DNA of 64,000 nt from Phocaeicola coprophilus (GTDB taxonomy: Bacteria > Bacteroidota > Bacteroidia > Bacteroidales > Bacteroidaceae), in assembly GCA_016900015.1 (NCBI GenBank), contig JACJJM010000004.1, positions 62,001 to 126,000 of the forward strand, given 5' to 3'. The notes beneath the pieces are model-generated. The model saw only the letters and a program-made list of their open reading frames with translations. It was not told the origin of the DNA and did not search any database. The translations under genes were made by a program, and so were the position numbers. This document shows positions 16,117-23,870 of this stretch, piece after piece; the stretch's first letter is position 1, and every line of letters starts with the position of its first letter.

Positions 16117-18072
16117 ATGGATATACTAGAAGCTTTAAAAAACAATGGTTTCGAACTAGCCGACTATCTGGTGTTCGCGGCTTACATCATTCTCCTAGTA
16201 GGATTAGGACTATTCTTGTCACGAGGCAAGAAAGGAGAAGAAAAATCATCAAGTGATTATTTTTTAGCAGGAAACACGCTGACATGGTGGGCTGTTGGTG
16301 CCTCTCTGATTGCAGCCAACATTTCTGCAGAACAATTCATTGGCATGTCCGGCTCGGCCTTCAAATCAGGTATTGCCATTGCCGCATACGAATTGATGGC
16401 AGCAGCGACTCTGATTGTTGTGGCTAAATTCTTATTGCCGGTAATGATCAAACGCAAAATCTTCACAATCCCACAATTCTTAAGTGAGCGCTACAATTGG
16501 GGAGTAGGATTGGCATTCTCCATTTTCTGGCTATTCTTATACGTTTTCATCAATCTGACATCTGTCGCTTGGTTAGGAGCCTTAGCTATCAAGCAAATTC
16601 TCGGCTTACCGGATGCTCCGGCCATAATCCTTGGCATGCAAATGGATATGACCATTCTCTATATCATGCTTTTCCTCTTTATCATCGCAGGTGTTTACTC
16701 CATCTACGGAGGTCTGGCTTCTGTTGCTTGGACAGACGTAATGCAAGTGACGTTCCTTGTCGGAGGTGGTTTGGTTACGGCATACGCTGCGCTGGATGTC
16801 ATCTCAACCAAACTGGAACTCAACGGCGCATTGGATGCTTTAAGCTACATTATGGGACATCTCTCCAGCATATCAGGTGATACTCACTTCAATCTTATCG
16901 TCGAACGAAACGCGGATCTATATCCCGTGCTTGAAGGTACAGCAAACCAACCATCTGACCCATTCTTTGACATCCCGGGCATTACAGTAATCATTGGTGC
17001 CTTGTGGCTCACTAATTTAGGTTATTGGGGATTCAACCAATACATCATCCAAAAAGGTTTGGCAGCAAAGAGTCTTGCTGAAGCAAAAAAAGGTATGATA
17101 TTCGCTGCCTTCTTGAAAATTCTTATCCCGTTCATCGTATGTATTCCCGGCGTTTGTGCTTTCTACATCGTGAACTACCAACCTGAACTAATGCAAACGT
17201 TAACAGGGTCTATTGAACGTTCTGACGATGCTTATCCTTTCTTGATTCGTAACTTCACACCGACGGTGGTCAAAGGTTTGTCATTTGCAGCATTGGCCGC
17301 TGCTGTCATCTCGTCGTTGGCTTCTATGTTTAACTCCACGTCAACGATTTTCACGATGGATATATATAAAAAGTTCATCAACAAGACCGCATCGGAAAGA
17401 AAACTTGTCAGTGTAGGCCGTCTGACATCTTTGGCATCACTAATCCTGGCACTCATTGCTGTTTACCCCATCATGGGTGGAGCTGACCAAGCATTCCAAG
17501 TAATTCAAGAGTATTCTGGATTCGTTTATCCGGGTATCGTTGTTATCTTTGGCCTAGGTCTGCTGTGGAAACGTGCTTCCGGTGCAGCTGCAGTCGTGAC
17601 AGCCATCGCAACATTTGTATTCAGCATCGCATTCAAATTTATGATGCCGGGCACCCCGTTCCTGCTTCGCATGGGATATGTGTTCATGGTGTTGGTCGTT
17701 CTCTTCTTCACCCTCTCGTTCTTGAGCAAAGATACGGAGAAAGCTACACCGCTCGACAATCACACGGTGAAAGCCCAACTTTTCTGGGGTAACGTTATGC
17801 TGGTTCTTGCCATTATCTGTTACGTCATCGGATGTATCACAGTCTTTGGTGACATTGAAGCCATGAAGAACCTTGGTTTTATTTCTGTATTCTTCCTCGG
17901 AACCTTCTTCTTGGCATTGTGGCTATACTTACGTTCCAATGCACTCGATACAGTACAAGACAAGAAAGCTGTTCCCATCGACTTGTCACTCTTCACGTCT
18001 GACCGTGGATTCACCATTGGGTCTATAGCAGTCGTTCTTGTTTTAGTCGTATTATATATCACACTGTGGTAA
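16117..18072 (+). CDS. sodium:solute (sugar) symporter, SSS family
   Basis: Inner-membrane sodium-coupled sugar uptake protein, 651 aa, with about 14 hydrophobic segments. SglT-like marks: SSDYFLAGNTLTWWAVGASLIAANISAEQFIGMSG in helix 1-2 and GVYSIYGGLASVAWTDVMQ. It lies in one run with galK, lipoprotein galM, the NUDIX regulator (26 nt on) and araD. The substrate could be galactose, glucose or arabinose; neighbours point to galactose and/or L-arabinose. Confidence 0.92.
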   Translation: MDILEALKNNGFELADYLVFAAYIILLVGLGLFLSRGKKGEEKSSSDYFLAGNTLTWWAVGASLIAANISAEQFIGMSGSAFKSGIAIAAYELMAAATLIVVAKFLLPVMIKRKIFTIPQFLSERYNWGVGLAFSIFWLFLYVFINLTSVAWLGALAIKQILGLPDAPAIILGMQMDMTILYIMLFLFIIAGVYSIYGGLASVAWTDVMQVTFLVGGGLVTAYAALDVISTKLELNGALDALSYIMGHLSSISGDTHFNLIVERNADLYPVLEGTANQPSDPFFDIPGITVIIGALWLTNLGYWGFNQYIIQKGLAAKSLAEAKKGMIFAAFLKILIPFIVCIPGVCAFYIVNYQPELMQTLTGSIERSDDAYPFLIRNFTPTVVKGLSFAALAAAVISSLASMFNSTSTIFTMDIYKKFINKTASERKLVSVGRLTSLASLILALIAVYPIMGGADQAFQVIQEYSGFVYPGIVVIFGLGLLWKRASGAAAVVTAIATFVFSIAFKFMMPGTPFLLRMGYVFMVLVVLFFTLSFLSKDTEKATPLDNHTVKAQLFWGNVMLVLAIICYVIGCITVFGDIEAMKNLGFISVFFLGTFFLALWLYLRSNALDTVQDKKAVPIDLSLFTSDRGFTIGSIAVVLVLVVLYITLW

Positions 18073-18098
18073 CAAACTTTAAATAACCAACATTCAAT

Positions 18099-18776
18099 AT
18101 GACCACCTATTATAACATACATCCGAAATTTTACGTTGCAGTCGACTGCATTATATTTGGATTTAACAAAGAAGGTCTCAGTCTGCTTCTTCTTAAAAGA
18201 AACATGGAACCTTTTTACGGAGCTTGGTCTTTAATGGGTGGATTTGTACAAACCAACGAAAGCGTTGACGACGCCGCAAAACGGGTATTACGCGAATACA
18301 CAGGGCTAAATCAGGTCTATATGGAACAAGTAGGCACATTTGGCGCTGTGAATCGCGAACCCGAAGAGCGGGTCATTTCTGTGGCATACTACGCACTTAT
18401 CAATATACAAGACTATGATAAGAAGTGTGTGGAAGAACATAATGGATATTGGGCGAAAATCAATGAACTGCCTCCCTTGCTCTTTGACCATCAAGACATG
18501 GTGGAAAAAGCCAGGGAAATGATGAAACAAAAGGCATCATGCGCCCCCATCGGCTTTAACCTATTACCTGAATTATTTACCTTAACTCAGTTGCAGAATC
18601 TCTACGAAGCAATCTATGGCTATCCCATTGATAAACGCAATTTCCGAAAGAAAGTAGCGGAAATGAGCTTCATAGAGCAAACGGAACTGATTGATAAAAT
18701 AAGCTCACGTAGAGGAGCACGTTTGTATAAGTTCAATAACAACATCTACTCCAAATCTCTCAAGTTCAAACTTTAA
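18099..18776 (+). CDS. NUDIX-domain transcriptional regulator (NrtR/AraR type)
   Basis: Sugar-responsive regulator of the NrtR family, 225 aa. Residues 10-145 are a NUDIX fold ([30 protein letters not shown]). The usual catalytic REXXEE helix reads REYTGL, lacking the acidic pair, so it is probably a sensor rather than a hydrolase. Residues 155-225 form a winged helix ([15 protein letters not shown]...RNFRKKV). In Bacteroides thetaiotaomicron a protein of this architecture (AraR) controls arabinose genes next to an SSS transporter and araD; context here is the same, but the name is not assigned with certainty. Confidence 0.88.
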   Translation: MTTYYNIHPKFYVAVDCIIFGFNKEGLSLLLLKRNMEPFYGAWSLMGGFVQTNESVDDAAKRVLREYTGLNQVYMEQVGTFGAVNREPEERVISVAYYALINIQDYDKKCVEEHNGYWAKINELPPLLFDHQDMVEKAREMMKQKASCAPIGFNLLPELFTLTQLQNLYEAIYGYPIDKRNFRKKVAEMSFIEQTELIDKISSRRGARLYKFNNNIYSKSLKFKL

Positions 18777-18801
18777 AAACAAACAAAAAACAGATAACAA
18801 A

Positions 18802-19494
18802 ATGTTAGAAGCTTTAAAAGAACAAGTATTCCAGGCCAATCTGGACCTTGTCAAACACGGTTTGGTCATCTTCACATGGGGCAACGTCTCAGCTATCGAC
18901 CGAGAAAGCGGACTGGTTGTCATCAAACCAAGCGGTGTCGGATATGACATTATGAAAGCGAGCGACATGGTCGTAGTCGACTTGGACGGAAACGTCGTAG
19001 AAGGCGAACTAAACCCTTCGTCGGACACGCCGACACATGTTGTACTTTACAAAGCCTTTCCTGAAATCGGAGGAGTCGTACATACACATTCCACGTATGC
19101 AACCGCATGGGCACAAGCCGGACTTGACATTCCCAACATCGGAACAACACATGCCGACTATTTTCACAATGCAATCCCCTGCACGGCTGACATGACACGT
19201 GAAGAGGTGGAAGGCAACTACGAATTGGAAACCGGGAATGTCATCGTGAAACGATTTGAAGGCATAAACCCAGTGCACACTCCCGGAGTACTCGTCAAAA
19301 ATCATGGACCGTTCGCTTGGGGTAAAGATGCGCACGAAGCCGTACACAATGCTGTCGTCATGGAACAAGTCGCAAAAATGGCCAGCATCTCTTTTGCCGT
19401 CAATCCGAACCTCACGATGAACCCTCTACTCGTCGAAAAGCATTTTAGCCGCAAACATGGGCCGAATGCTTACTATGGACAAAAGAAAAAATAA
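18802..19494 (+). CDS. araD: L-ribulose-5-phosphate 4-epimerase
   Basis: Converts L-ribulose 5-phosphate to D-xylulose 5-phosphate, the last step of L-arabinose entry into the pentose phosphate pathway. Class II aldolase family, 230 aa, close to the E. coli length. Metal ligands are the two His in [15 protein letters not shown] (near 93-95) and the His in [31 protein letters not shown] binds phosphate. Last gene of the cluster, 25 nt after the regulator, followed by a terminator. araA and araB are absent from the window. Confidence 0.95.
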   Translation: MLEALKEQVFQANLDLVKHGLVIFTWGNVSAIDRESGLVVIKPSGVGYDIMKASDMVVVDLDGNVVEGELNPSSDTPTHVVLYKAFPEIGGVVHTHSTYATAWAQAGLDIPNIGTTHADYFHNAIPCTADMTREEVEGNYELETGNVIVKRFEGINPVHTPGVLVKNHGPFAWGKDAHEAVHNAVVMEQVAKMASISFAVNPNLTMNPLLVEKHFSRKHGPNAYYGQKKK

Positions 19495-19519
19495 ATTTCT
19501 CTTTGCGAAAGCTATATAG

Positions 19520-19565
19520 AAGCCCTGGAGATGTGGGACAAGCCACGATCCAGGGCTTTACTTTT
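19520..19565 (+). terminator. araD terminator
   Basis: A 9-bp stem AAGCCCTGG/CCAGGGCTT (19520-19528 with 19550-19558) with an inner GTGG/CCAC hairpin and a T-rich tail. It closes the galactose/arabinose cluster. Confidence 0.8.
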
Positions 19566-19590
19566 AATGCAGATAAATAATCAAACAGAC

Positions 19591-21078
19591 TCAAACATGT
19601 TTCTTCAGGCAAAGCCGGTGATCGATGACAGAAGGTAGCTCTTCCTCATAATGAGTGACCATGACCAATGTTTTGTGGCGACGAAGACAGAATGCTTCGA
19701 TAATATCCTTCACCATCCGACGATTCTTCAAATCCAAGCCGTGCAGCGGTTCGTCCAGAATCAGTAACTCCGGATCTTTCACAAAAGCACGAGCAAGAAG
19801 CACTAAGCGCTGCTCCCCGCTCGACAACTGCATGAAATCACGCTCACACAAATCCGAAATTCCGAAAATATCCATCCACCAAAGACACTGTGCGACGTCC
19901 TCCGAACGCATACGACGATACAGGCCAATAGAGTCGTGCAATCCGGAAGCCACAATCGCGATGGCCGGAAGATTCTTCCTATAAGCACGATGCATCTCGG
20001 GTGATACATAACCAATGTGTTTCTTGATCTCCCAAATGCTTTCACCCGAACCACGGCGACGACCGAACAAAGCGATATCACATGCATATGACTGCGGATT
20101 ATCGGCACAGACGAGACTTAAGAGAGTGGACTTCCCTGCTCCATTTTCTCCCGACAAAGCCCAACGCTCACCGTCGAGCACCGTCCAGTCCAAATCTTCC
20201 AGAATCATCCGTGTGCCATAACGAATGCTCACACGGTGCAAGTCAATGACATGACCCGATACAGGAGCATACACATCCGACTTCTCCGGGAGGGAACGTA
20301 TCAGCTCCGCCTTTGCTTCAGGCAATACATGAGGTGGAATCAGAGGTTGCTGCGCTATATATGCTGTGCGCGTCAGTTTTGGGCCACAAAGCCGGCCAGA
20401 TACAGAAACAACATGTGTGACAAAACTGGGAATCTCATCCTCCTTCGAAAGCACTAGGACGAGCTGGAGATTTGTGTGCTCGACAAGTTGTTCCAACAAC
20501 GTACGCAGCAAATCACGTGTTCGTGCGTCAAGGCCAATGAAAGGATTATCCAAGACTAACAGACGAGGACCTGACAGCAATGTTCGCACCAACTGGAATC
20601 TCCTAAGTTCGCCACTCGAAAGGAATACCATATGCTTGTCTAACAAGGTATCCATTCCAAAAAACGTATACAAGCGGTCACGCAACAATGCGTCAACGCC
20701 TGCCGTCGGCAAACTGTCGTGCACCAGGGGAGAAGAAGCAATATCCTGCGAGTTCCAACGCTGCTGATAATAATAATGATTGTCTGCCTCACCGTAGGAA
20801 TCACGGAAGGTAATATACTTAATGTTTTCACTTGCCAGACGTGACGACGACGGGCCAAAGTCGTAACGCACTTCATCACCCAACAGCGGATGGCGACCTA
20901 TAAGCATATCCACTAATAGACTCTTCCCGCCTCCGTTTGGACCGACGATGGCCAACTGTTCGCCTTCACAAATGCATAAGTGAATAGGTGCGGCCAACCG
21001 ATAAGCCGGATTACGCGTCACACCATCGATTATCTCAACGACGCGACGTGGCTTCTCGTTTTCGTTGTTTGTTCTCAT
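19591..21078 (-). CDS. double-ABC ATPase, ModF-like
   Basis: Cytoplasmic protein of 495 aa with two ABC ATPase domains and no membrane part. Domain 1: Walker A GPNGGGKS near residue 45, signature LSSGELRR, Walker B LLVLDNPF. Domain 2 (from about 255): Walker A GENGAGKS, signature LSSGEQRL, LLILDEPLHGLD. This layout matches ModF/PhrA-type proteins linked to molybdate systems, although no molybdate transporter lies nearby. Walker B of domain 1 has Asn where the catalytic Glu is usual (LDNPF), so that site may be inactive. ruvC lies upstream, 27 nt away. Confidence 0.85.
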   Translation of the reverse strand: MRTNNENEKPRRVVEIIDGVTRNPAYRLAAPIHLCICEGEQLAIVGPNGGGKSLLVDMLIGRHPLLGDEVRYDFGPSSSRLASENIKYITFRDSYGEADNHYYYQQRWNSQDIASSPLVHDSLPTAGVDALLRDRLYTFFGMDTLLDKHMVFLSSGELRRFQLVRTLLSGPRLLVLDNPFIGLDARTRDLLRTLLEQLVEHTNLQLVLVLSKEDEIPSFVTHVVSVSGRLCGPKLTRTAYIAQQPLIPPHVLPEAKAELIRSLPEKSDVYAPVSGHVIDLHRVSIRYGTRMILEDLDWTVLDGERWALSGENGAGKSTLLSLVCADNPQSYACDIALFGRRRGSGESIWEIKKHIGYVSPEMHRAYRKNLPAIAIVASGLHDSIGLYRRMRSEDVAQCLWWMDIFGISDLCERDFMQLSSGEQRLVLLARAFVKDPELLILDEPLHGLDLKNRRMVKDIIEAFCLRRHKTLVMVTHYEEELPSVIDHRLCLKKHV

Positions 21079-21105
21079 ATTTTGCTGCTTAAAGTCTCTA
21101 TGTGT

Positions 21106-21675
21106 TCACTTCACTATCTTCCCGGGATTACGTGCTATAAAGTCCTTCCAACTCCCATAGGCTTTCTCCGTCTCCGGACGTCCCATCTGGAGATAATGGC
21201 AGTAGGCGGCCGCCAGTCCATCAGTGGCATCCATGTATGGGGGCATAAATTCATTGGGAATTTGCAATATCCTGCGCAACATGTCAGCCACCTGCTCCTT
21301 GCTCGCCCCTCCATTTCCCGTCAGGGCCATTTTGATTTTCAGCGGAGCATACTCAGTGATGGGAATGTCGTGATGCAAGGCCGCAGCCATTGCCACTCCT
21401 TGTGCACGCCCCAGCTTAAGCATCGACTGCACGTTTTTTCCATAAAAAGGTGCCTCGATGGCCAATTCGTCGGGCGCGTAAGACTCGATAATGCCCGATA
21501 CGCGCTCGAAAATACGCCGAAGTTTCAGGTAATGATCTGCATACTTACGCAGGTCGATGACACCCATCGTTAGCAGCTCAGGCCGCACGCCGATCACCCG
21601 AAGCACGCCGTAACCCATAATGGTCGTCCCCGGATCGATGCCCAAAATGATTTTCTCTTTGACCGGATATATCAC
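21106..21675 (-). CDS. ruvC: crossover junction endodeoxyribonuclease RuvC
   Basis: Holliday-junction resolvase, 189 aa. RNase H-like catalytic residues: Asp in ILGIDPGTT, Glu in LAIEAPFYG, and the acidic pair in [13 protein letters not shown]. The start is a GTG codon that shares one base with the stop of the preceding DUF4286 gene (TAGTG), so translation is probably coupled. The ModF-like gene follows 27 nt downstream. ruvA and ruvB are elsewhere. Confidence 0.95.
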   Translation of the reverse strand: MIYPVKEKIILGIDPGTTIMGYGVLRVIGVRPELLTMGVIDLRKYADHYLKLRRIFERVSGIIESYAPDELAIEAPFYGKNVQSMLKLGRAQGVAMAAALHHDIPITEYAPLKIKMALTGNGGASKEQVADMLRRILQIPNEFMPPYMDATDGLAAAYCHYLQMGRPETEKAYGSWKDFIARNPGKIVK

Positions 21676-21980
21676 TATTCGATTACCTCCATTAGTGTCG
21701 GAAAACCGACAACCTTGTCTTTAAATGTTTTCATCATTTCGTCATTCAACGCGACACCTTGCGCCACATGCCAACGGTGAAGTGTTGCGGAATCGGCCAC
21801 CTCCCACTGAAGAGAAAAACATTCGCTGTTCTGATCCTTAAGGCTGAGAATACGCGTCAGGCGAGGGTTTGTCAGCCGTCCATCAGCTGACACGGTCGGA
21901 ATATAGGCTTCATGTAGCCAGATGACAAAGTTTCGGGCATCATCTATGTCAATTTGGTAGGTCGTATTGTAGATAAGCAT
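21675..21980 (-). CDS. DUF4286 family protein
   Basis: Small cytoplasmic protein of 101 aa, conserved in Bacteroidetes beside ruvC; function unknown. It begins [28 protein letters not shown], with alternating strands and helices resembling a ferredoxin-like (EthD/monooxygenase-type) fold. The stop overlaps the ruvC start by one base. Confidence 0.8.
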   Translation of the reverse strand: MLIYNTTYQIDIDDARNFVIWLHEAYIPTVSADGRLTNPRLTRILSLKDQNSECFSLQWEVADSATLHRWHVAQGVALNDEMMKTFKDKVVGFPTLMEVIE

Positions 21981-22099
21981 GTTTCATGTAGTTTTAATAT
22001 CTCATGTGCAAAGTTATGGAAAGTCTTGGTTCTCCCATCTTCTTTCAGCTATTATTCTGGAATAAACTAAAGCCAAGTATTCCTTTTATCATCTCACAA

Positions 22100-22141
22100 T
22101 AAAGAAAGAGCACGTACAAAGTATTGTACATGCTCTTTCTT
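22100..22141 (-). terminator. tRNA operon terminator
   Basis: A near-perfect 19-bp stem with one mismatch (22100-22118 with 22123-22141) and a 4-nt loop, downstream of the four minus-strand tRNA genes. Being symmetrical it may also act on the plus strand. Confidence 0.75.
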
Positions 22142-22185
22142 TTAAATTCAATCATGAACCCTATAAAGATTCACTTTCGTAAATG

Positions 22186-22258
22186 AGCGGAAAACGAGAC
22201 TCGAACTCGCGACCCCAACCTTGGCAAGGTTGTGCTCTACCAACTGAGCTATTTCCGC
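22186..22258 (-). tRNA. tRNA-Gly(GCC), copy 2
   Basis: 73 nt. Acceptor stem GCGGAAA/TTTTCGC-type pairing with discriminator U, D-loop with AGTTGGTAGAGC, anticodon loop TTGCCAA giving GCC, T-arm GAGTTCGAGTCTC. CCA is not encoded. Identical in sequence to the copy at 22498-22570. Confidence 0.96.
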
Positions 22259-22264
22259 AAAATG

Positions 22265-22349
22265 TGAAGAGAATGAGACTCGAACTCACACGACATAAAT
22301 TGTCACTACCCCCTCAAAGTAGCGCGTCTACCAATTCCGCCATCTCTCC
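22265..22349 (-). tRNA. tRNA-Leu(GAG)
   Basis: 85 nt, class II with a long variable arm. 5' GGAGAGA pairs with TCTCTTC; the anticodon loop TTGAGGG gives GAG; T-arm GTGAGTTCGAGTCTCAT. CCA is not encoded. Confidence 0.94.
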
Positions 22350-22375
22350 AACACGTCAAAAATCTGTAAACTTTG

Positions 22376-22457
22376 TGCCCAAAACAGGACTCGAACCTGC
22401 ACGGCTGTTAACCACTCGCACCTGAAACGAGCGCGTCTACCATTCCGCCACTTGGGC
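22376..22457 (-). tRNA. tRNA-Leu(CAG)
   Basis: 82 nt, class II. 5' GCCCAAG pairs with TTTGGGC; the anticodon loop TTCAGGT gives CAG; long variable arm; T-arm CAGGTTCGAGTCCTG. CCA is not encoded. Confidence 0.94.
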
Positions 22458-22497
22458 AAAAAGACTGAACACTTTCAGCTTTTTTCTTGAAACATTG

Positions 22498-22570
22498 AGC
22501 GGAAAACGAGACTCGAACTCGCGACCCCAACCTTGGCAAGGTTGTGCTCTACCAACTGAGCTATTTCCGC
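22498..22570 (-). tRNA. tRNA-Gly(GCC), copy 1
   Basis: 73 nt, first tRNA of the operon, identical to 22186-22258. The two Gly genes bracket the two Leu genes as a direct repeat about 312 nt apart. Confidence 0.96.
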
Positions 22571-22598
22571 GTCAACCTTTGTTTCTCGATTGCGGATG

Positions 22599-22629
22599 CA
22601 AAGGTAGGCATTATTTTTAAATCTGCAAG
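22599..22629 (-). promoter_or_regulatory. tRNA operon promoter
   Basis: On the minus strand: CTTG, 19 nt, TACCTTTG (-7 at 22599-22606), placing transcription start about 20 nt before the first tRNA. Confidence 0.65.
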
Positions 22630-22650
22630 CATTTGCACAAGAAAAAATCA

Positions 22651-23844
22651 CTAACTCATGCGATTTTTATAATCTTCGTAGGTAAAATGCTTGTAGACCT
22701 CCAGTCGTCCGTCAGTGTGAAGCAACGCTATGCTGGGGTGTTGAATACCATTAAACATGTTGGTTTTCACCATCGTATAATGTATCATATCTTCAAAAAC
22801 AATCCGCTCTCCCACCTGTAACGGATGGTCGAAGCGCCATGCACCCATATAATCACCGCTCAAGCAACTATTTCCTCCCAAACGATAAATATATTCTCCT
22901 GCTCCCGCATTTTTGACAGCATCCTCCGGCAAAGTCTCCGCTCCCCTCACTTTAGGCTGATAGGGCATCTCCAGGCAGTCGGGCATGTGACAAGTGAAAC
23001 TAACGTCCAAAATAGCCGTCCGTATGCCACGACTTTCAACGATATCCACCACGGTGCTCACCAACGGTCCGGTTTGCCACGTAAATGCCGACCCCGGTTC
23101 CAAAATAATGTGCAGATGAGGATAACGGGATTTCAACCCTTGCAACAACTTTATAAGATGTTCCACGTCATAATCTTCACGTGTCATCAAATGCCCGCCT
23201 CCCAAATTCAACCATTTCAATTGAGGAAACCAATGTGAGAATTTAGCTTCCACATGAGACAAGGTACGCTCTAATTCATAAGAACTGCTTTCACAATGGC
23301 AATGACAATGGAAACCTTCGATACCCTCAGGCAAACACGGCGGCAATAAATCTGCAGTTACACCAAAACGCGTACCAGGAGCACATGGATTATACAGTTC
23401 CACCTCGACCTCTGAGTATTCCGGATTAATACGCAAACCACAAGAAACAGGTTCTGCCGCAGCTTTCACCAATGGATAAAAACGCTCATATTGGCTAAAT
23501 GAATTAAATGTAATATGACTGCTGCAACGTATGATTTCAGGGAAATCGCTCTCGATATAAGCCGGAGAATATGTGTGCGCCTTACTTCCAAACTCTTCCA
23601 GTGCCAGACGTGCCTCATACGGAGAACTTGCCGTCGTATATTGGATGTATTCCCGAAATATAGGAAAAGACTTCCACATGGCAAATGATTTGAATGCCAA
23701 TATGATTTCCACTCCGGCACGCTCCTTTACCGAACGAATCAACTCAAGATTACGACGGAGGAGCGATTCTTCCATGACATAGCATGGTGAAGGAATCTGA
23801 TCCAAATGTTCTGATACTTTAGAAAAATGAAGATTACTTTCCAT
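22651..23844 (-). CDS. nspC: carboxynorspermidine decarboxylase
   Basis: PLP enzyme of fold type III that decarboxylates carboxyspermidine or carboxynorspermidine in the alternative polyamine route; 397 aa. PLP Lys in ILAFKSFAMW near residue 52, substrate region GFHCHCHCESSS, LNLGGGHLM, and the catalytic Cys region FTCHMPDCLEMPYQP. Gut Bacteroides make spermidine this way with carboxyspermidine dehydrogenase, whose gene is not in this window. It lies 26 nt after uvrD in the same direction, so probably an operon. Confidence 0.95.
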   Translation of the reverse strand: MESNLHFSKVSEHLDQIPSPCYVMEESLLRRNLELIRSVKERAGVEIILAFKSFAMWKSFPIFREYIQYTTASSPYEARLALEEFGSKAHTYSPAYIESDFPEIIRCSSHITFNSFSQYERFYPLVKAAAEPVSCGLRINPEYSEVEVELYNPCAPGTRFGVTADLLPPCLPEGIEGFHCHCHCESSSYELERTLSHVEAKFSHWFPQLKWLNLGGGHLMTREDYDVEHLIKLLQGLKSRYPHLHIILEPGSAFTWQTGPLVSTVVDIVESRGIRTAILDVSFTCHMPDCLEMPYQPKVRGAETLPEDAVKNAGAGEYIYRLGGNSCLSGDYMGAWRFDHPLQVGERIVFEDMIHYTMVKTNMFNGIQHPSIALLHTDGRLEVYKHFTYEDYKNRMS

Positions 23845-23870
23845 GTATAATTATTATATTGTAATTGGTT

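Noticed and set aside
22183-22425. Open frames across the tRNA cluster on the plus strand
   Set aside because: They are antisense to well-formed tRNA genes.
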